A DNA stretch of 64,000 nt from Candidatus Marivariicella framensis (lineage in GTDB: Bacteria; Bacteroidota; Bacteroidia; Flavobacteriales; Flavobacteriaceae): NCBI GenBank assembly GCA_905182735.1, contig CAJJCT010000016.1, positions 54,818 through 118,817 on the forward strand, read 5' to 3'. The notes below the pieces were generated by a model. It saw nothing but the letters and a program-made list of their open reading frames with translations. It searched no databases and was not told where the DNA came from. Below are positions 9,663-18,457 of this stretch, piece after piece; within the stretch, counting starts at the first letter, position 1, and each line of letters opens with the position of its first letter. Position numbers and translations under genes: made by a program.

Positions 9663-10439
9663 ATGTCAAAAAGACCTCTAATACTGATAACAAACGATGA
9701 CGGAATAACTGCTCCTGGTATTAGATCATTAATAAATGTGATGAATCAAATTGGAGAAGTTGTTGTTGTAGCACCAGACAGTCCTCAATCTGCAATGGGA
9801 CATGCAATAACTATAAGCTCAACTCTTCATTGTTCTGAAATTAAGATAGACAACGGACCTCAAAAAGAATACAGTTGCTCTGGAACTCCTGCAGATTGTG
9901 TAAAACTTGCTGTTAATGAATTATTAGACAGAAAGCCAGACATTTGTGTTTCGGGAATAAATCATGGATCAAATTCATCAATTAATGTAATTTATTCTGG
10001 AACCATGAGTGCTGCTTTAGAAGCCGGAATAGCTGGAATTCCTGCTATAGGATTTTCATTATTAGATTATAGTTTGGGAGCCAACTTTGAACCACTAAAG
10101 CCAATAATACAGAGTATTACTGAAAATGCTTTAAAAAATGGAATTCCAAAGAATGTAGTATTAAACGTAAACATGCCTAAGGTCAATTCTCCAGAAAGCT
10201 TAAAAGGTGTTAAAATTTGTAGACAAGCAAAAGCTCATTGGATAGAAAAGTTTGACAAGAGAACAAACCCTATGGGTAAAGAATATTATTGGCTTACAGG
10301 TGAATTCATCAATGATGATAAAGGTGAAGATACAGATGAGTGGGCACTAAATAAAAATTTTGTATCAATTGTTCCAGTTCAATACGATTTTACTGCTCAT
10401 CATGTAATTCAAGAATTAAATATTTGGGATTTTGGATAA
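9663..10439 (+). CDS. surE: 5'/3'-nucleotidase SurE
   Basis: SurE is a divalent-metal survival phosphatase acting on nucleoside monophosphates. The N-terminal LITNDDGI supplies the Asp-Asp metal ligands, and further motifs are PDSPQSAMGHAIT, CSGTPADCV and SGINHGSN (metal Asn). At 258 residues the length is usual. It is the first gene of a plus-strand unit with a small membrane protein and lpxB, and its last codons overlap the next gene by 8 bp. Confidence 0.95.
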   Translation: MSKRPLILITNDDGITAPGIRSLINVMNQIGEVVVVAPDSPQSAMGHAITISSTLHCSEIKIDNGPQKEYSCSGTPADCVKLAVNELLDRKPDICVSGINHGSNSSINVIYSGTMSAALEAGIAGIPAIGFSLLDYSLGANFEPLKPIIQSITENALKNGIPKNVVLNVNMPKVNSPESLKGVKICRQAKAHWIEKFDKRTNPMGKEYYWLTGEFINDDKGEDTDEWALNKNFVSIVPVQYDFTAHHVIQELNIWDFG

Positions 10440-10713
10440 AAAAGAAATTTTTATTGGTTTTATAACAGGGGCTTTAGCCACTTCTTCATTGATAATATTT
10501 TTAACATTAATTTTATCTGATTTACCTGTTGAAGATAGTTGGAAGGAAATGTATCATCAAGAAAAGCTTGGAGGTTTAATTAGCTTAGGCGCCATAGTTA
10601 ATCTATTTATTTTTTTATTAGCAATAAAAAAAAATAAAATTTCATTCGCTACTGGATTGGTAATAATATCATTGTTTATAGTTCTATTAATCGTTGGTAT
10701 AAAAATATTATAA
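10432..10713 (+). CDS. Small membrane protein of unknown function
   Basis: This 93-residue product is not recognised. It has three hydrophobic stretches (about 7-29, 47-65, 70-92) separated by a short charged loop. The start chosen is TTG at 10432, overlapping the surE stop by 8 bp, because the next in-frame ATG would remove the first two helices. It ends one base before lpxB. Its position between surE and lpxB suggests co-expression, but it gives no functional clue. Confidence 0.7.
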   Translation: MDKKEIFIGFITGALATSSLIIFLTLILSDLPVEDSWKEMYHQEKLGGLISLGAIVNLFIFLLAIKKNKISFATGLVIISLFIVLLIVGIKIL

Positions 10714-10714
10714 A

Positions 10715-11827
10715 ATGAAATATTATATTATTGCTGGAGAAGCTTCTGGAGACCTTCACGGAGCCTCATTAATTAAAGCAATTAAATCATCCGATAAGAA
10801 TGCTAATATTCGCTGTTGGGGTGGGGATTTAATGAAAAATGCAGGTGGAAACTTAATAAAACATTACAAAGAATTGTCTTTCATGGGGTTTTGGGAAGTT
10901 TTAATAAATATTTTAAAAATTTTTAAAAATTTGAAATTCTGTAAAATTGATATAAATAATTTTAAACCAGATGTTATTGTTTATATAGATTATCCTGGGT
11001 TCAATTTGCGAATTGCTAAATGGGCAAGAAAAAATGGTTATAAAAATCATTATTATATAAGTCCTCAAGTATGGGCTTGGCAGGAAAGCAGAGTAAATTC
11101 AATGAAGAAAAATATTGACTCTTTATATGTTATTTTACCCTTTGAAAAAGCTTTTTTTGAAGAAAAACATAACTATCGAGTTAACTACGTTGGACATCCA
11201 CTAATGGAGCATATTCCAAAGATAACTTTAGAATATGGAATTATTAGTAAAATTGGACTAGCTTCAAATAAGCCTATAATCACATTTTTACCTGGTAGTA
11301 GAAAACAAGAAATAAATAAAATTTTACCAGAATTAATTAAAATTCGAAATCAATTTCCAAAATACCAATTTGTCATTGCTGGAGCTCCTGGAAGAGAAAT
11401 GAAAGACTATGATGAAATTCTTAAAAACTGTTCAATACCTGTAATTTTTAATGAAACATATAATCTTATAAAACTTTCTAAAGCATGTGTCGTTACTAGT
11501 GGAACTGCTACTTTAGAAACGGCTCTGCTAAGAACACCTCAAATTGTTTGTTATAAGAGCAGCTTTATAAGTTATTTTATTGCTAGAAAGATAGTTAAAC
11601 TGAAATATATTTCATTAGTAAATATTATCATGAATAAGGAGGTGGTTGAAGAACTTATTCAGAGTAATTGTAATTCTAAGAAAATTGCTAATTCTCTTAA
11701 TAAAATTTTAGCTACATCAAATGCTAATCAAATTAAAAATGATTACGAAAAATTGTATCAAATTCTAGATAAAGGTGGAGCAAGTAAAATAACCTCTAAT
11801 TTAATATTTGAAAGTATATCTAAATAG
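10715..11827 (+). CDS. lpxB: Lipid-A-disaccharide synthase
   Basis: LpxB (GT19) joins UDP-2,3-diacylglucosamine and lipid X to form the lipid A disaccharide on the inner face of the inner membrane. The 370-residue protein begins with YYIIAGEASGDLHG, the family hallmark. It also has YIDYPGFNLRIA, YYISPQVWAW, YVGHPL, LPGSRKQEI and VTSGTATLE. Length is normal. It closes the surE unit and is convergent with the thioredoxin-like gene five bases downstream. Confidence 0.96.
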   Translation: MKYYIIAGEASGDLHGASLIKAIKSSDKNANIRCWGGDLMKNAGGNLIKHYKELSFMGFWEVLINILKIFKNLKFCKIDINNFKPDVIVYIDYPGFNLRIAKWARKNGYKNHYYISPQVWAWQESRVNSMKKNIDSLYVILPFEKAFFEEKHNYRVNYVGHPLMEHIPKITLEYGIISKIGLASNKPIITFLPGSRKQEINKILPELIKIRNQFPKYQFVIAGAPGREMKDYDEILKNCSIPVIFNETYNLIKLSKACVVTSGTATLETALLRTPQIVCYKSSFISYFIARKIVKLKYISLVNIIMNKEVVEELIQSNCNSKKIANSLNKILATSNANQIKNDYEKLYQILDKGGASKITSNLIFESISK

Positions 11828-11832
11828 ACATA

Positions 11833-12390
11833 TCACCCTTTAATTCTAAATTTATAACGGAAGTACTTCTTATAATTTTCAAAATCTTGAGCAGTAGAAA
11901 AAACCTGATAGTCTCCCTGCTTAATCATCTTTAAATATAATTCCATTTGATGAGTATTTAAATACCCTACAACAGGTGTTATTAAGTCTCCTTGTTCGCT
12001 TAGAAAAACAGTAGTTGGGTATCCTTTTACTCCTAAAAACTGAGTAAATTGATGAGTACTGTTTCTTCTTGATTTTCTTGTTTCATCATAGTTTGGGTTT
12101 TGAAAAATATTATCAAAAAAACTAATTTTTTCATTTCCCTCAGCATTAAACTTAACAGCATAATAATATTGATTTACATATGTCACAAGATCTGAATTAG
12201 TAAAAGTTTTTTTATCCATTAACTTACAAGGCCCACACCAAACAGTATAAACATCCATTAATATTTTTTTAGGCTCATTTTTTTGAGCAATTAATGCTTC
12301 ATCCAAACTCATCCAATTAATCTTCTGTCCAATTAAAATAGATTGGAAACAAAAAAAAGAAATAAATAAAAAAATTTTTTTTAAAACCAT
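11833..12390 (-). CDS. Exported thioredoxin-family protein
   Basis: The 185-residue protein has an N-terminal signal peptide ending near IGQ (about residue 22) and a thioredoxin-like domain with WCGPC at 51-55. The cis-proline region is KGYPTTVFL. This layout resembles the short DUF255/thioredoxin-fold periplasmic proteins of flavobacteria, likely disulfide reductases or chaperones. It is the last gene of a minus-strand run after the POT transporter (10 bp gap), so it may serve envelope proteins of that unit. The substrate is unknown. Confidence 0.85.
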   Translation of the reverse strand: MVLKKIFLFISFFCFQSILIGQKINWMSLDEALIAQKNEPKKILMDVYTVWCGPCKLMDKKTFTNSDLVTYVNQYYYAVKFNAEGNEKISFFDNIFQNPNYDETRKSRRNSTHQFTQFLGVKGYPTTVFLSEQGDLITPVVGYLNTHQMELYLKMIKQGDYQVFSTAQDFENYKKYFRYKFRIKG

Positions 12391-12400
12391 TTGATTAACC

Positions 12401-13960
12401 TTATTTGACTCCGTGCATCATTTTAACTATTTTTTTATTTGCTATGAGCATAACTATTCCTGCTGCAGTTGGTATTATTGTGAAAATTAAGAAAAAAATA
12501 CTCATTCCATAAACTTCAACAATTGGATCTATAAAACTTCCAGTAAACCCTGCGGCCGTATTTGCTATAAAGTTTGCCACAAACCAAACTCCAAACATTA
12601 ATCCTACAAGATTTTTTGGCGCCAACTTACTCACATATGATAGCCCAACTGGTGAAACGCATAACTCTCCCATAGTATGAAAAAAGTAAGCTAGAATTAA
12701 AAAAATCATACTTACAGATGCTGTTTTTGCGCCCAATGGAATATTAATTGAACCATATGCTAAAATTGCAAATCCAATTGCTAATGAAATAAGTCCAAAA
12801 CCAAACTTAAAAGGTCCAGACACATTATACTTACTTTGCCAAATTTTAGAAACAAGAGGAGCAAACACTATAATATAAAACGAATTTAAAATCCCATACC
12901 AAGAAGCTGGAACCTCAGTAGATTGATTGTTAAATTCCCTATCTAGCATCCAAATTATAATAAACCAAATAATTAAAAAACTTGAAATTAAAAAAACACT
13001 AGATAGTTTGTAAGTAGAATAGGTGTTCAAGCTAAGTAAATAAATAATATAGCTTATTATCATCATTGGAACTATAGTAATTACTGAATTAAAAATTTTA
13101 AAAATAAAAGCTCCATTACCTTCTAAAGTTCTATCTGTATAATCAGCTGCAAAAATTGTCATTGATCCACCAGCTTGTTCAAAGGCCCACCAAAAAAAGA
13201 TTACACAAAAAGAGAAAATAATAATGACTAAAAGTCTATCGAATATAATATTTGAAGAAACTTTTTCATCAATTTCTGAAAGATTATCAATAGAGTCATC
13301 GGATGAGTTAGACTTATTAAGAACACCTATTGAACCAAATATCTTTTGAGCATAATAAAATTGTAACATGCCCAAAAACATAAAAATCCCAGCTAATCCA
13401 AACCCATAATGCCAGCCAATATTTTCTCCAATATACCCACAAAGTAAAATTCCTAAAAATGCCCCTGAATTAATCCCCATATAAAAAATTGTATACCCAG
13501 CGTCCTTATCTTGGCCTTCCGTTTTATACAATTGTCCTACAATTGAACTTATATTTGGTTTAAAAAGACCATTACCTATTATTAAACAAATTAAACCGAG
13601 GTATAGAAAGAAGTCATTAAAAATTTCTAACGCCATAGCTGCATGTCCCAGAGTCATAACAAATGCACCCATGATTACAGCTTTTCTATAGCCTAAAAGC
13701 TTGTCAGCTATTAGACCGCCAAAAATTGGTGTAATATATACAAGTCCAGTGTATACCCCGTATAACGCTAGCGCTTCACTCCTCTCCCACCCCCATCCTC
13801 CATCGGTAAAAGATGAAACTAAAAAAAGCACCAAAATGGCTCTCATTCCATAGTATGAAAATCTTTCCCACATCTCAGTAAAGAATAATACATACAACCC
13901 AGATGGGTGTCCAAGAATTGTTTTTTGATTTAGCTCACTACCATTGTATGTATAATCCAT
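12401..13960 (-). CDS. POT-family proton-dependent oligopeptide transporter
   Basis: POT transporters import di- and tripeptides across the inner membrane with protons. The 519-residue protein has about 14 hydrophobic segments. The family signature EMWERFSYYGMR lies near residues 29-40, within the ExxERFxYYG consensus. GNGLFKPNISS and the later FFHTMGELCVSPVGL match the second signature region. It lies one base after the DPP IV-like peptidase, which would supply dipeptides in the periplasm. Confidence 0.94.
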   Translation of the reverse strand: MDYTYNGSELNQKTILGHPSGLYVLFFTEMWERFSYYGMRAILVLFLVSSFTDGGWGWERSEALALYGVYTGLVYITPIFGGLIADKLLGYRKAVIMGAFVMTLGHAAMALEIFNDFFLYLGLICLIIGNGLFKPNISSIVGQLYKTEGQDKDAGYTIFYMGINSGAFLGILLCGYIGENIGWHYGFGLAGIFMFLGMLQFYYAQKIFGSIGVLNKSNSSDDSIDNLSEIDEKVSSNIIFDRLLVIIIFSFCVIFFWWAFEQAGGSMTIFAADYTDRTLEGNGAFIFKIFNSVITIVPMMIISYIIYLLSLNTYSTYKLSSVFLISSFLIIWFIIIWMLDREFNNQSTEVPASWYGILNSFYIIVFAPLVSKIWQSKYNVSGPFKFGFGLISLAIGFAILAYGSINIPLGAKTASVSMIFLILAYFFHTMGELCVSPVGLSYVSKLAPKNLVGLMFGVWFVANFIANTAAGFTGSFIDPIVEVYGMSIFFLIFTIIPTAAGIVMLIANKKIVKMMHGVK

Positions 13961-13961
13961 A

Positions 13962-16124
13962 TTATAAATTATTTAAAATAAAATTAGTCATTTTTGAATA
14001 GAGATGGTTTTGCGTATTTCCCCCATAAATTCCATGGTTTTTATCAGGATAAATCATCCATTCAAATTGTTTATCAGCATCAATAAGAGCTTGAATCATT
14101 CTCATAGAGTTTTGAACATGAACATTATCATCTCCTGAGCCATGAATTAATAAATATTTTCCTTTTAATCTATCTGCATAGTTAATTGGTGAGTTTAAGT
14201 CATAACCATCAGGATTTTCCTGAGGAGTTCTCATAAAGCGTTCAGTATATATAGTATCATAGAATCGCCAATTAGTAACAGGCGCAACAGCAATAGCCAT
14301 TTCAAAAACATCATTACCTAATAACAATGAATTTGTAGCCATATGTCCTCCATAACTCCACCCCCATATTCCGGTTCTATTTTCATCTATGTATGGAAGT
14401 AAAGACAGTTTTTTTGCAACAGATATTTGATCTTGAGTTTCTAATTCACCTAACTTCATATATGTCATTTTTTTAAAGTATTCTCCCTTAAAACCTGTTC
14501 CTCTTGCGTCAACACAAGCAATAACATAACCTTTTTGAGTTAGCATTTTATGCCACAAGTCTCTATTGTTTCCCCACCTATTAGTTACTTGTTGTGATCC
14601 CGGTCCAGAATATTGAAAAAGTAACAAAGGATATTTTTTTGATGGATCAAACTCTTTAGGTTTTATAAAATACGTATTAAGGTCCTGACCATTAATACTT
14701 AATTTTGTAAATTCTTTATTTGGAAGGTTATATTCCTTTAATTTATTCTTTAAATCTATATTATCTAAAAGAACTCTAATTATGGATCCATTTTCAGATG
14801 ACCTCAAAGAATATATGGGTGGAGTATTTTCATCAGAATAGGTGTGAATAAATTTACTTCCATCAGAACTGAAAGTAGCCCCATTATACCCTGATTCTTG
14901 AGTAAGTGTTCTTAGATTTTTCCCATTGACATCAACAGAATAAACACCTCTTTCAATTGATGATGATTTTGCAGCTCCAAAATAAATTTCTTTTGTTTTA
15001 GGATTATATTTATATAAAGTTGTAACCTCCCAGTTTCCTCCAGTAATTTGATTAAGAAGATTTCCTTTATTATTGTAATGGTAAATATGATTATAACCAT
15101 TCCTCTCACTCAACCAAAAGAAGTTGTTATTATCTAAAAAATTTAAGTCATTTTTTACATCAACATATGTTTTAGATTTTTCTTCAATTAAAATCTTACT
15201 GGTATTCGTTTTGAAATTAAATAAATGAAGTTTCAAATGATTTTGTTTTCTATTAACAGTTTGAATAGTTAAAAGGAATGGATCATTTGTAAACTTAATT
15301 CTTGGAATATAATATGGATTTAAATTTTCATTTAATACAATTGAAGTTTTTTTGTTGTTTTTTAAATCAAATAGATGAAGTGATATTTTTGAATTTGACT
15401 CCCCTGCTTTTGGATATCTAAATTTATAGGGGTATTGATATAAATCTTTTCCATATATATCCATTGAAAACAAGGGAACATTAGATTCATCAAAGCGCAT
15501 AAAAACTATTTTTGAACTATCAGAATTCCATTCAAATGCTTTCACAAATCCAAACTCTTCTTCATAAACCCAATCTGTTATTCCATTAATGGTTTGTCCG
15601 TCACCATCATGGGTTATTTGAATAATAGTGTTATTTATTAAGTTTTTAATAAAAAGATTTCTATTAAAAACAAAAGCGACTTTCTCACCATCAGGAGAGA
15701 AATGAGGTTCTTGAATTTTTTTATTGTAAATCATTTTTAATGATTTATCTAGTCTATTAAAGACCCAGAAAACACCTCTTTTTGAACGCCTATATATTTT
15801 ATCCTCTTGAGTTGTTATTAATATCTTTTGCTCATCATTAGAAAATTTATAATTAGTAAAAAAAGGAATTAGTAATTCATTCTTGGAACTAAGTATTATT
15901 TCTTCATTTTTAGAAGAATCGTAATGACGTGAAATTATTTTAGATTCACTATTGTTCATGTCAATATCAATAATAGTGTATTGATTTCCATCTTTCATTG
16001 ATTTTAAAGATTCCATTCGATTTGGAGAAAATTCATCTTCCCAAATTTCATTCACATGTAACTGTTTCTGAGCCGATAATAAGAAGGTGATAAAAATAAA
16101 TACAGCAAGTAATTGTTTTTTCAT
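13962..16124 (-). CDS. Dipeptidyl peptidase IV-like S9 peptidase
   Basis: This exported prolyl-oligopeptidase-family enzyme (720 residues) should release N-terminal dipeptides from peptides in the periplasm. It has a signal peptide ending near SAQ and an N-terminal eight-bladed propeller region. The double-Glu dipeptide-anchoring motif is WVYEEEFG, and a C-terminal alpha/beta hydrolase domain follows. The catalytic triad is Ser590 in GWSYGG, Asp665 in GSGDDNVH and His697 in KNHG. It is the first gene of the peptidase-transporter-thioredoxin unit. Confidence 0.93.
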   Translation of the reverse strand: MKKQLLAVFIFITFLLSAQKQLHVNEIWEDEFSPNRMESLKSMKDGNQYTIIDIDMNNSESKIISRHYDSSKNEEIILSSKNELLIPFFTNYKFSNDEQKILITTQEDKIYRRSKRGVFWVFNRLDKSLKMIYNKKIQEPHFSPDGEKVAFVFNRNLFIKNLINNTIIQITHDGDGQTINGITDWVYEEEFGFVKAFEWNSDSSKIVFMRFDESNVPLFSMDIYGKDLYQYPYKFRYPKAGESNSKISLHLFDLKNNKKTSIVLNENLNPYYIPRIKFTNDPFLLTIQTVNRKQNHLKLHLFNFKTNTSKILIEEKSKTYVDVKNDLNFLDNNNFFWLSERNGYNHIYHYNNKGNLLNQITGGNWEVTTLYKYNPKTKEIYFGAAKSSSIERGVYSVDVNGKNLRTLTQESGYNGATFSSDGSKFIHTYSDENTPPIYSLRSSENGSIIRVLLDNIDLKNKLKEYNLPNKEFTKLSINGQDLNTYFIKPKEFDPSKKYPLLLFQYSGPGSQQVTNRWGNNRDLWHKMLTQKGYVIACVDARGTGFKGEYFKKMTYMKLGELETQDQISVAKKLSLLPYIDENRTGIWGWSYGGHMATNSLLLGNDVFEMAIAVAPVTNWRFYDTIYTERFMRTPQENPDGYDLNSPINYADRLKGKYLLIHGSGDDNVHVQNSMRMIQALIDADKQFEWMIYPDKNHGIYGGNTQNHLYSKMTNFILNNL

Positions 16125-16175
16125 TTATTAAATTTAAATAAATAATGTTTCTATGATTTAATATCCGAAAATAAG

Positions 16176-16207
16176 GAAAATTAGATGGTTTTTAAAAATC
16201 ATTTCAA
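16176..16207 (-). promoter_or_regulatory. Candidate promoter for the DPP IV-like operon
   Basis: On the minus strand TTG (16205-16207) is separated by 21 bp from TAATTTTC (16176-16183). This is one base off the Bacteroidota -7 consensus TAnnTTTG. It lies about 50 bp upstream of the start codon at 16124. Confidence 0.35.
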
Positions 16208-16229
16208 AAATATTAGAAATCAAAATACA

Positions 16230-16237
16230 TATCTTTG
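16230..16237 (+). promoter_or_regulatory. Candidate -7 element for the HMG-CoA reductase operon
   Basis: TATCTTTG is a perfect match to the Bacteroidota -7 box (TAnnTTTG) and lies 17 bp before the ATG at 16255. No clear TTTG -33 box was found at the usual distance. A transcript starting just downstream would have a leader of only about ten bases. Confidence 0.45.
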
Positions 16238-16254
16238 AATATTAAAACGAGAAA

Positions 16255-17559
16255 ATGAAAAAAGAGGTCTCTGGGTTTTCTAAACTAAGTAAAAGTGAAA
16301 AAATACAGTGGATAACTGAATCTTTTTTTAAAGACCCTAATAAAGCTAAATTAGAACTCAGTAAATACTGGAATTCAAATCATAAAATTCAACAAAAACA
16401 TGATGAATTTATTGAAAACACATTAAGTAACTTTTATATGCCTTTGGGTGTTGCTCCTAATTTTGTAATAAATAATAAAAGTGTAACTATACCAATGGTT
16501 ATTGAAGAAAGCTCAGTTGTTGCTGCAGCTGCAAATTCTGCAAAATATTGGTCAAAACGAGGGGGGTTTCATGCTGAAGTTCTAGATGTTGAAAAAGTTG
16601 GTCACATTCATTTTTTACATAAGGGTAAAAAGAAAAATTTACATACTTTTTTTGAAGAAAATAAAAATACTTTTTTAAAATCATGTGATGAAATTACTTC
16701 TAATATGAGAATTAGAGGAGGAGGGATATTGTCAATTCAATTAAATGATAAAACAAATGACCTAGAGAATTATTTTCAGATTGACATAAGGTTTAATACT
16801 GTTGATTCAATGGGTGCAAACTTTATAAATTCATGTCTGGAAAAGATAGCCAACTCCATGAAAAAATTATCCTTAAAATCTAATTTAATTGATGAAAATG
16901 ATTTAGATATTATAATGAGTATTTTATCTAATTATGTCCCTAATTGCTTAGTTAAAGTCTGGGTGAGTTGCCCTGTAAGTGATCTTGATGAGAACAGTGG
17001 CTTTTCAGCAAATGAGTTTGCGAAAAAATTTATTCAAGCAGTTAAGATTTCAGAAATAGATCCATATAGAGCGGTTACTCACAATAAAGGAATAATGAAT
17101 GGAATAGATTCATTAGCCATAGCTACAGGGAATGATTTTCGTGCTATTGAAGCGGGGGTTCATGCGTATGCCTCGAGAAATGGAACTTACAGCGGTCTTA
17201 CCAAGGCTAGTATTAAAAACAACATCTTTACCTTAGAAATGACAATACCTTTGTCAGTTGGAACTGTAGGAGGTTTAACTAACCTACATCCTCTTGTTAA
17301 ATGGTCCTTAGAGCTTTTAAAAAATCCTAATTCAAAAGAATTAATGAAAATTATTGGAGTTGCTGGGCTTGCACAAAATTTTGCGGCTATTCGCTCATTG
17401 ATAACTTCTGGTATTCAAAAAGGCCATATGAAAATGCATTTATTGAATATTTTAAATCAAATGGAAGTTAAAGAAGATGAAAAGATAAAAGCAATCGAAT
17501 ACTTCAAAAAAAATACAGTAAGCCATAATGAAGTTGAAAAATTTTTAAAATCATTATAA
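16255..17559 (+). CDS. Hydroxymethylglutaryl-CoA reductase (class II type)
   Basis: HMG-CoA reductase makes mevalonate, the committed step of the mevalonate route to isoprenoids. The 434-residue protein has the class II (bacterial) layout. The catalytic Glu lies in MVIEESSVVAAA (84/85), the Lys in NKGIMNGID, the Asp in GNDFRAIE and the His in GHMKMH. Annotation systems often name class II enzymes degradative. The adjoining GHMP kinase one base downstream argues for a biosynthetic role here. Confidence 0.93.
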   Translation: MKKEVSGFSKLSKSEKIQWITESFFKDPNKAKLELSKYWNSNHKIQQKHDEFIENTLSNFYMPLGVAPNFVINNKSVTIPMVIEESSVVAAAANSAKYWSKRGGFHAEVLDVEKVGHIHFLHKGKKKNLHTFFEENKNTFLKSCDEITSNMRIRGGGILSIQLNDKTNDLENYFQIDIRFNTVDSMGANFINSCLEKIANSMKKLSLKSNLIDENDLDIIMSILSNYVPNCLVKVWVSCPVSDLDENSGFSANEFAKKFIQAVKISEIDPYRAVTHNKGIMNGIDSLAIATGNDFRAIEAGVHAYASRNGTYSGLTKASIKNNIFTLEMTIPLSVGTVGGLTNLHPLVKWSLELLKNPNSKELMKIIGVAGLAQNFAAIRSLITSGIQKGHMKMHLLNILNQMEVKEDEKIKAIEYFKKNTVSHNEVEKFLKSL

Positions 17560-18456
17560 ATGACTAATTTTTATAGTAATGGTAAAGTTTTACTTAGTGG
17601 AGAGTATGTTGTTCTTTACGGAGCAGAGGCTATTGGTCTTCCAACAAAAATGGGACAAAGCTTAACAGTTCATAATCGAGATGATAATTTTATAGAATGG
17701 ATTAGCTTTAATATTAACAAAAAAATTTGGTTCAATTGTATATTTAAAAATGCTTCTTTAACTATTTTAAAAACTAATGAACCTAAAATTGCGAAAAGAC
17801 TTCAAGGAATATTAAAAATTGTGAGAGAATTAAATCCAGAGTTTTTGCTTTCGGGAAAAACAATAAAAACAACTCTTGATTTTGATTTTAGATGGGGCTT
17901 AGGCAGTTCTTCAACTTTAATAAACAACATAGCTCAATGGGCAAAAATTAATCCATACGATCTTTTAAAAAAAACATTTGGGGGCAGTGGCTATGATATT
18001 GCTTGTGCATCAAATAATTCTCCAATATTATTTTCATCAAATTCTAATAAGCAAGTAATTAAACCAGTAAATTTTAATCCAAAATTTAAAGATAATTTAT
18101 TTTTTATTTATCAAAATAAAATGCAAAACAGTCAAAAATCAATACTTGACTTCCAAAATAAAGCATATATTGGATCATCAATTATAGATGAAGTTTCAAT
18201 GATTAGTAATAAATTATTGCTTTGCTCAAGTATAGATGAGTTTTCTAAATTAATTAATACTCATGAAGCAATTATAAGTAAATTATTAAAAACAAATCCA
18301 CTCATTAAAAACTTTCCTGATTACAATGGTGTTATTAAAAGTCTTGGTGCGTGGGGTGGTGATTTTTTTTTAGCAATAGGACCAGAAAATTCAATGGAAT
18401 ACTTCAAAAAAAAAGGGATGAATATTAGCTTCAGCTTTGATGATTTTTTACTATAA
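17560..18456 (+). CDS. GYDIA-family GHMP kinase (mevalonate-pathway type)
   Basis: GHMP kinases phosphorylate small alcohols such as mevalonate and phosphomevalonate. The 298-residue protein has an N-terminal GKVLLSGEYVVLYG substrate motif, the ATP loop WGLGSSSTL, and GGSGYDIACA, which gives the flavobacterial GYDIA subfamily its name. It follows HMG-CoA reductase with no gap, so a mevalonate or phosphomevalonate kinase role is likely. The exact substrate cannot be read from sequence. Confidence 0.9.
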   Translation: MTNFYSNGKVLLSGEYVVLYGAEAIGLPTKMGQSLTVHNRDDNFIEWISFNINKKIWFNCIFKNASLTILKTNEPKIAKRLQGILKIVRELNPEFLLSGKTIKTTLDFDFRWGLGSSSTLINNIAQWAKINPYDLLKKTFGGSGYDIACASNNSPILFSSNSNKQVIKPVNFNPKFKDNLFFIYQNKMQNSQKSILDFQNKAYIGSSIIDEVSMISNKLLLCSSIDEFSKLINTHEAIISKLLKTNPLIKNFPDYNGVIKSLGAWGGDFFLAIGPENSMEYFKKKGMNISFSFDDFLL

Positions 18457-18457
18457 A

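Noticed and set aside
12401..16124. Peptidase-POT-thioredoxin run considered as a novel system.
   Set aside because: DPP IV plus POT transporter is an ordinary peptide-use arrangement in Bacteroidota.
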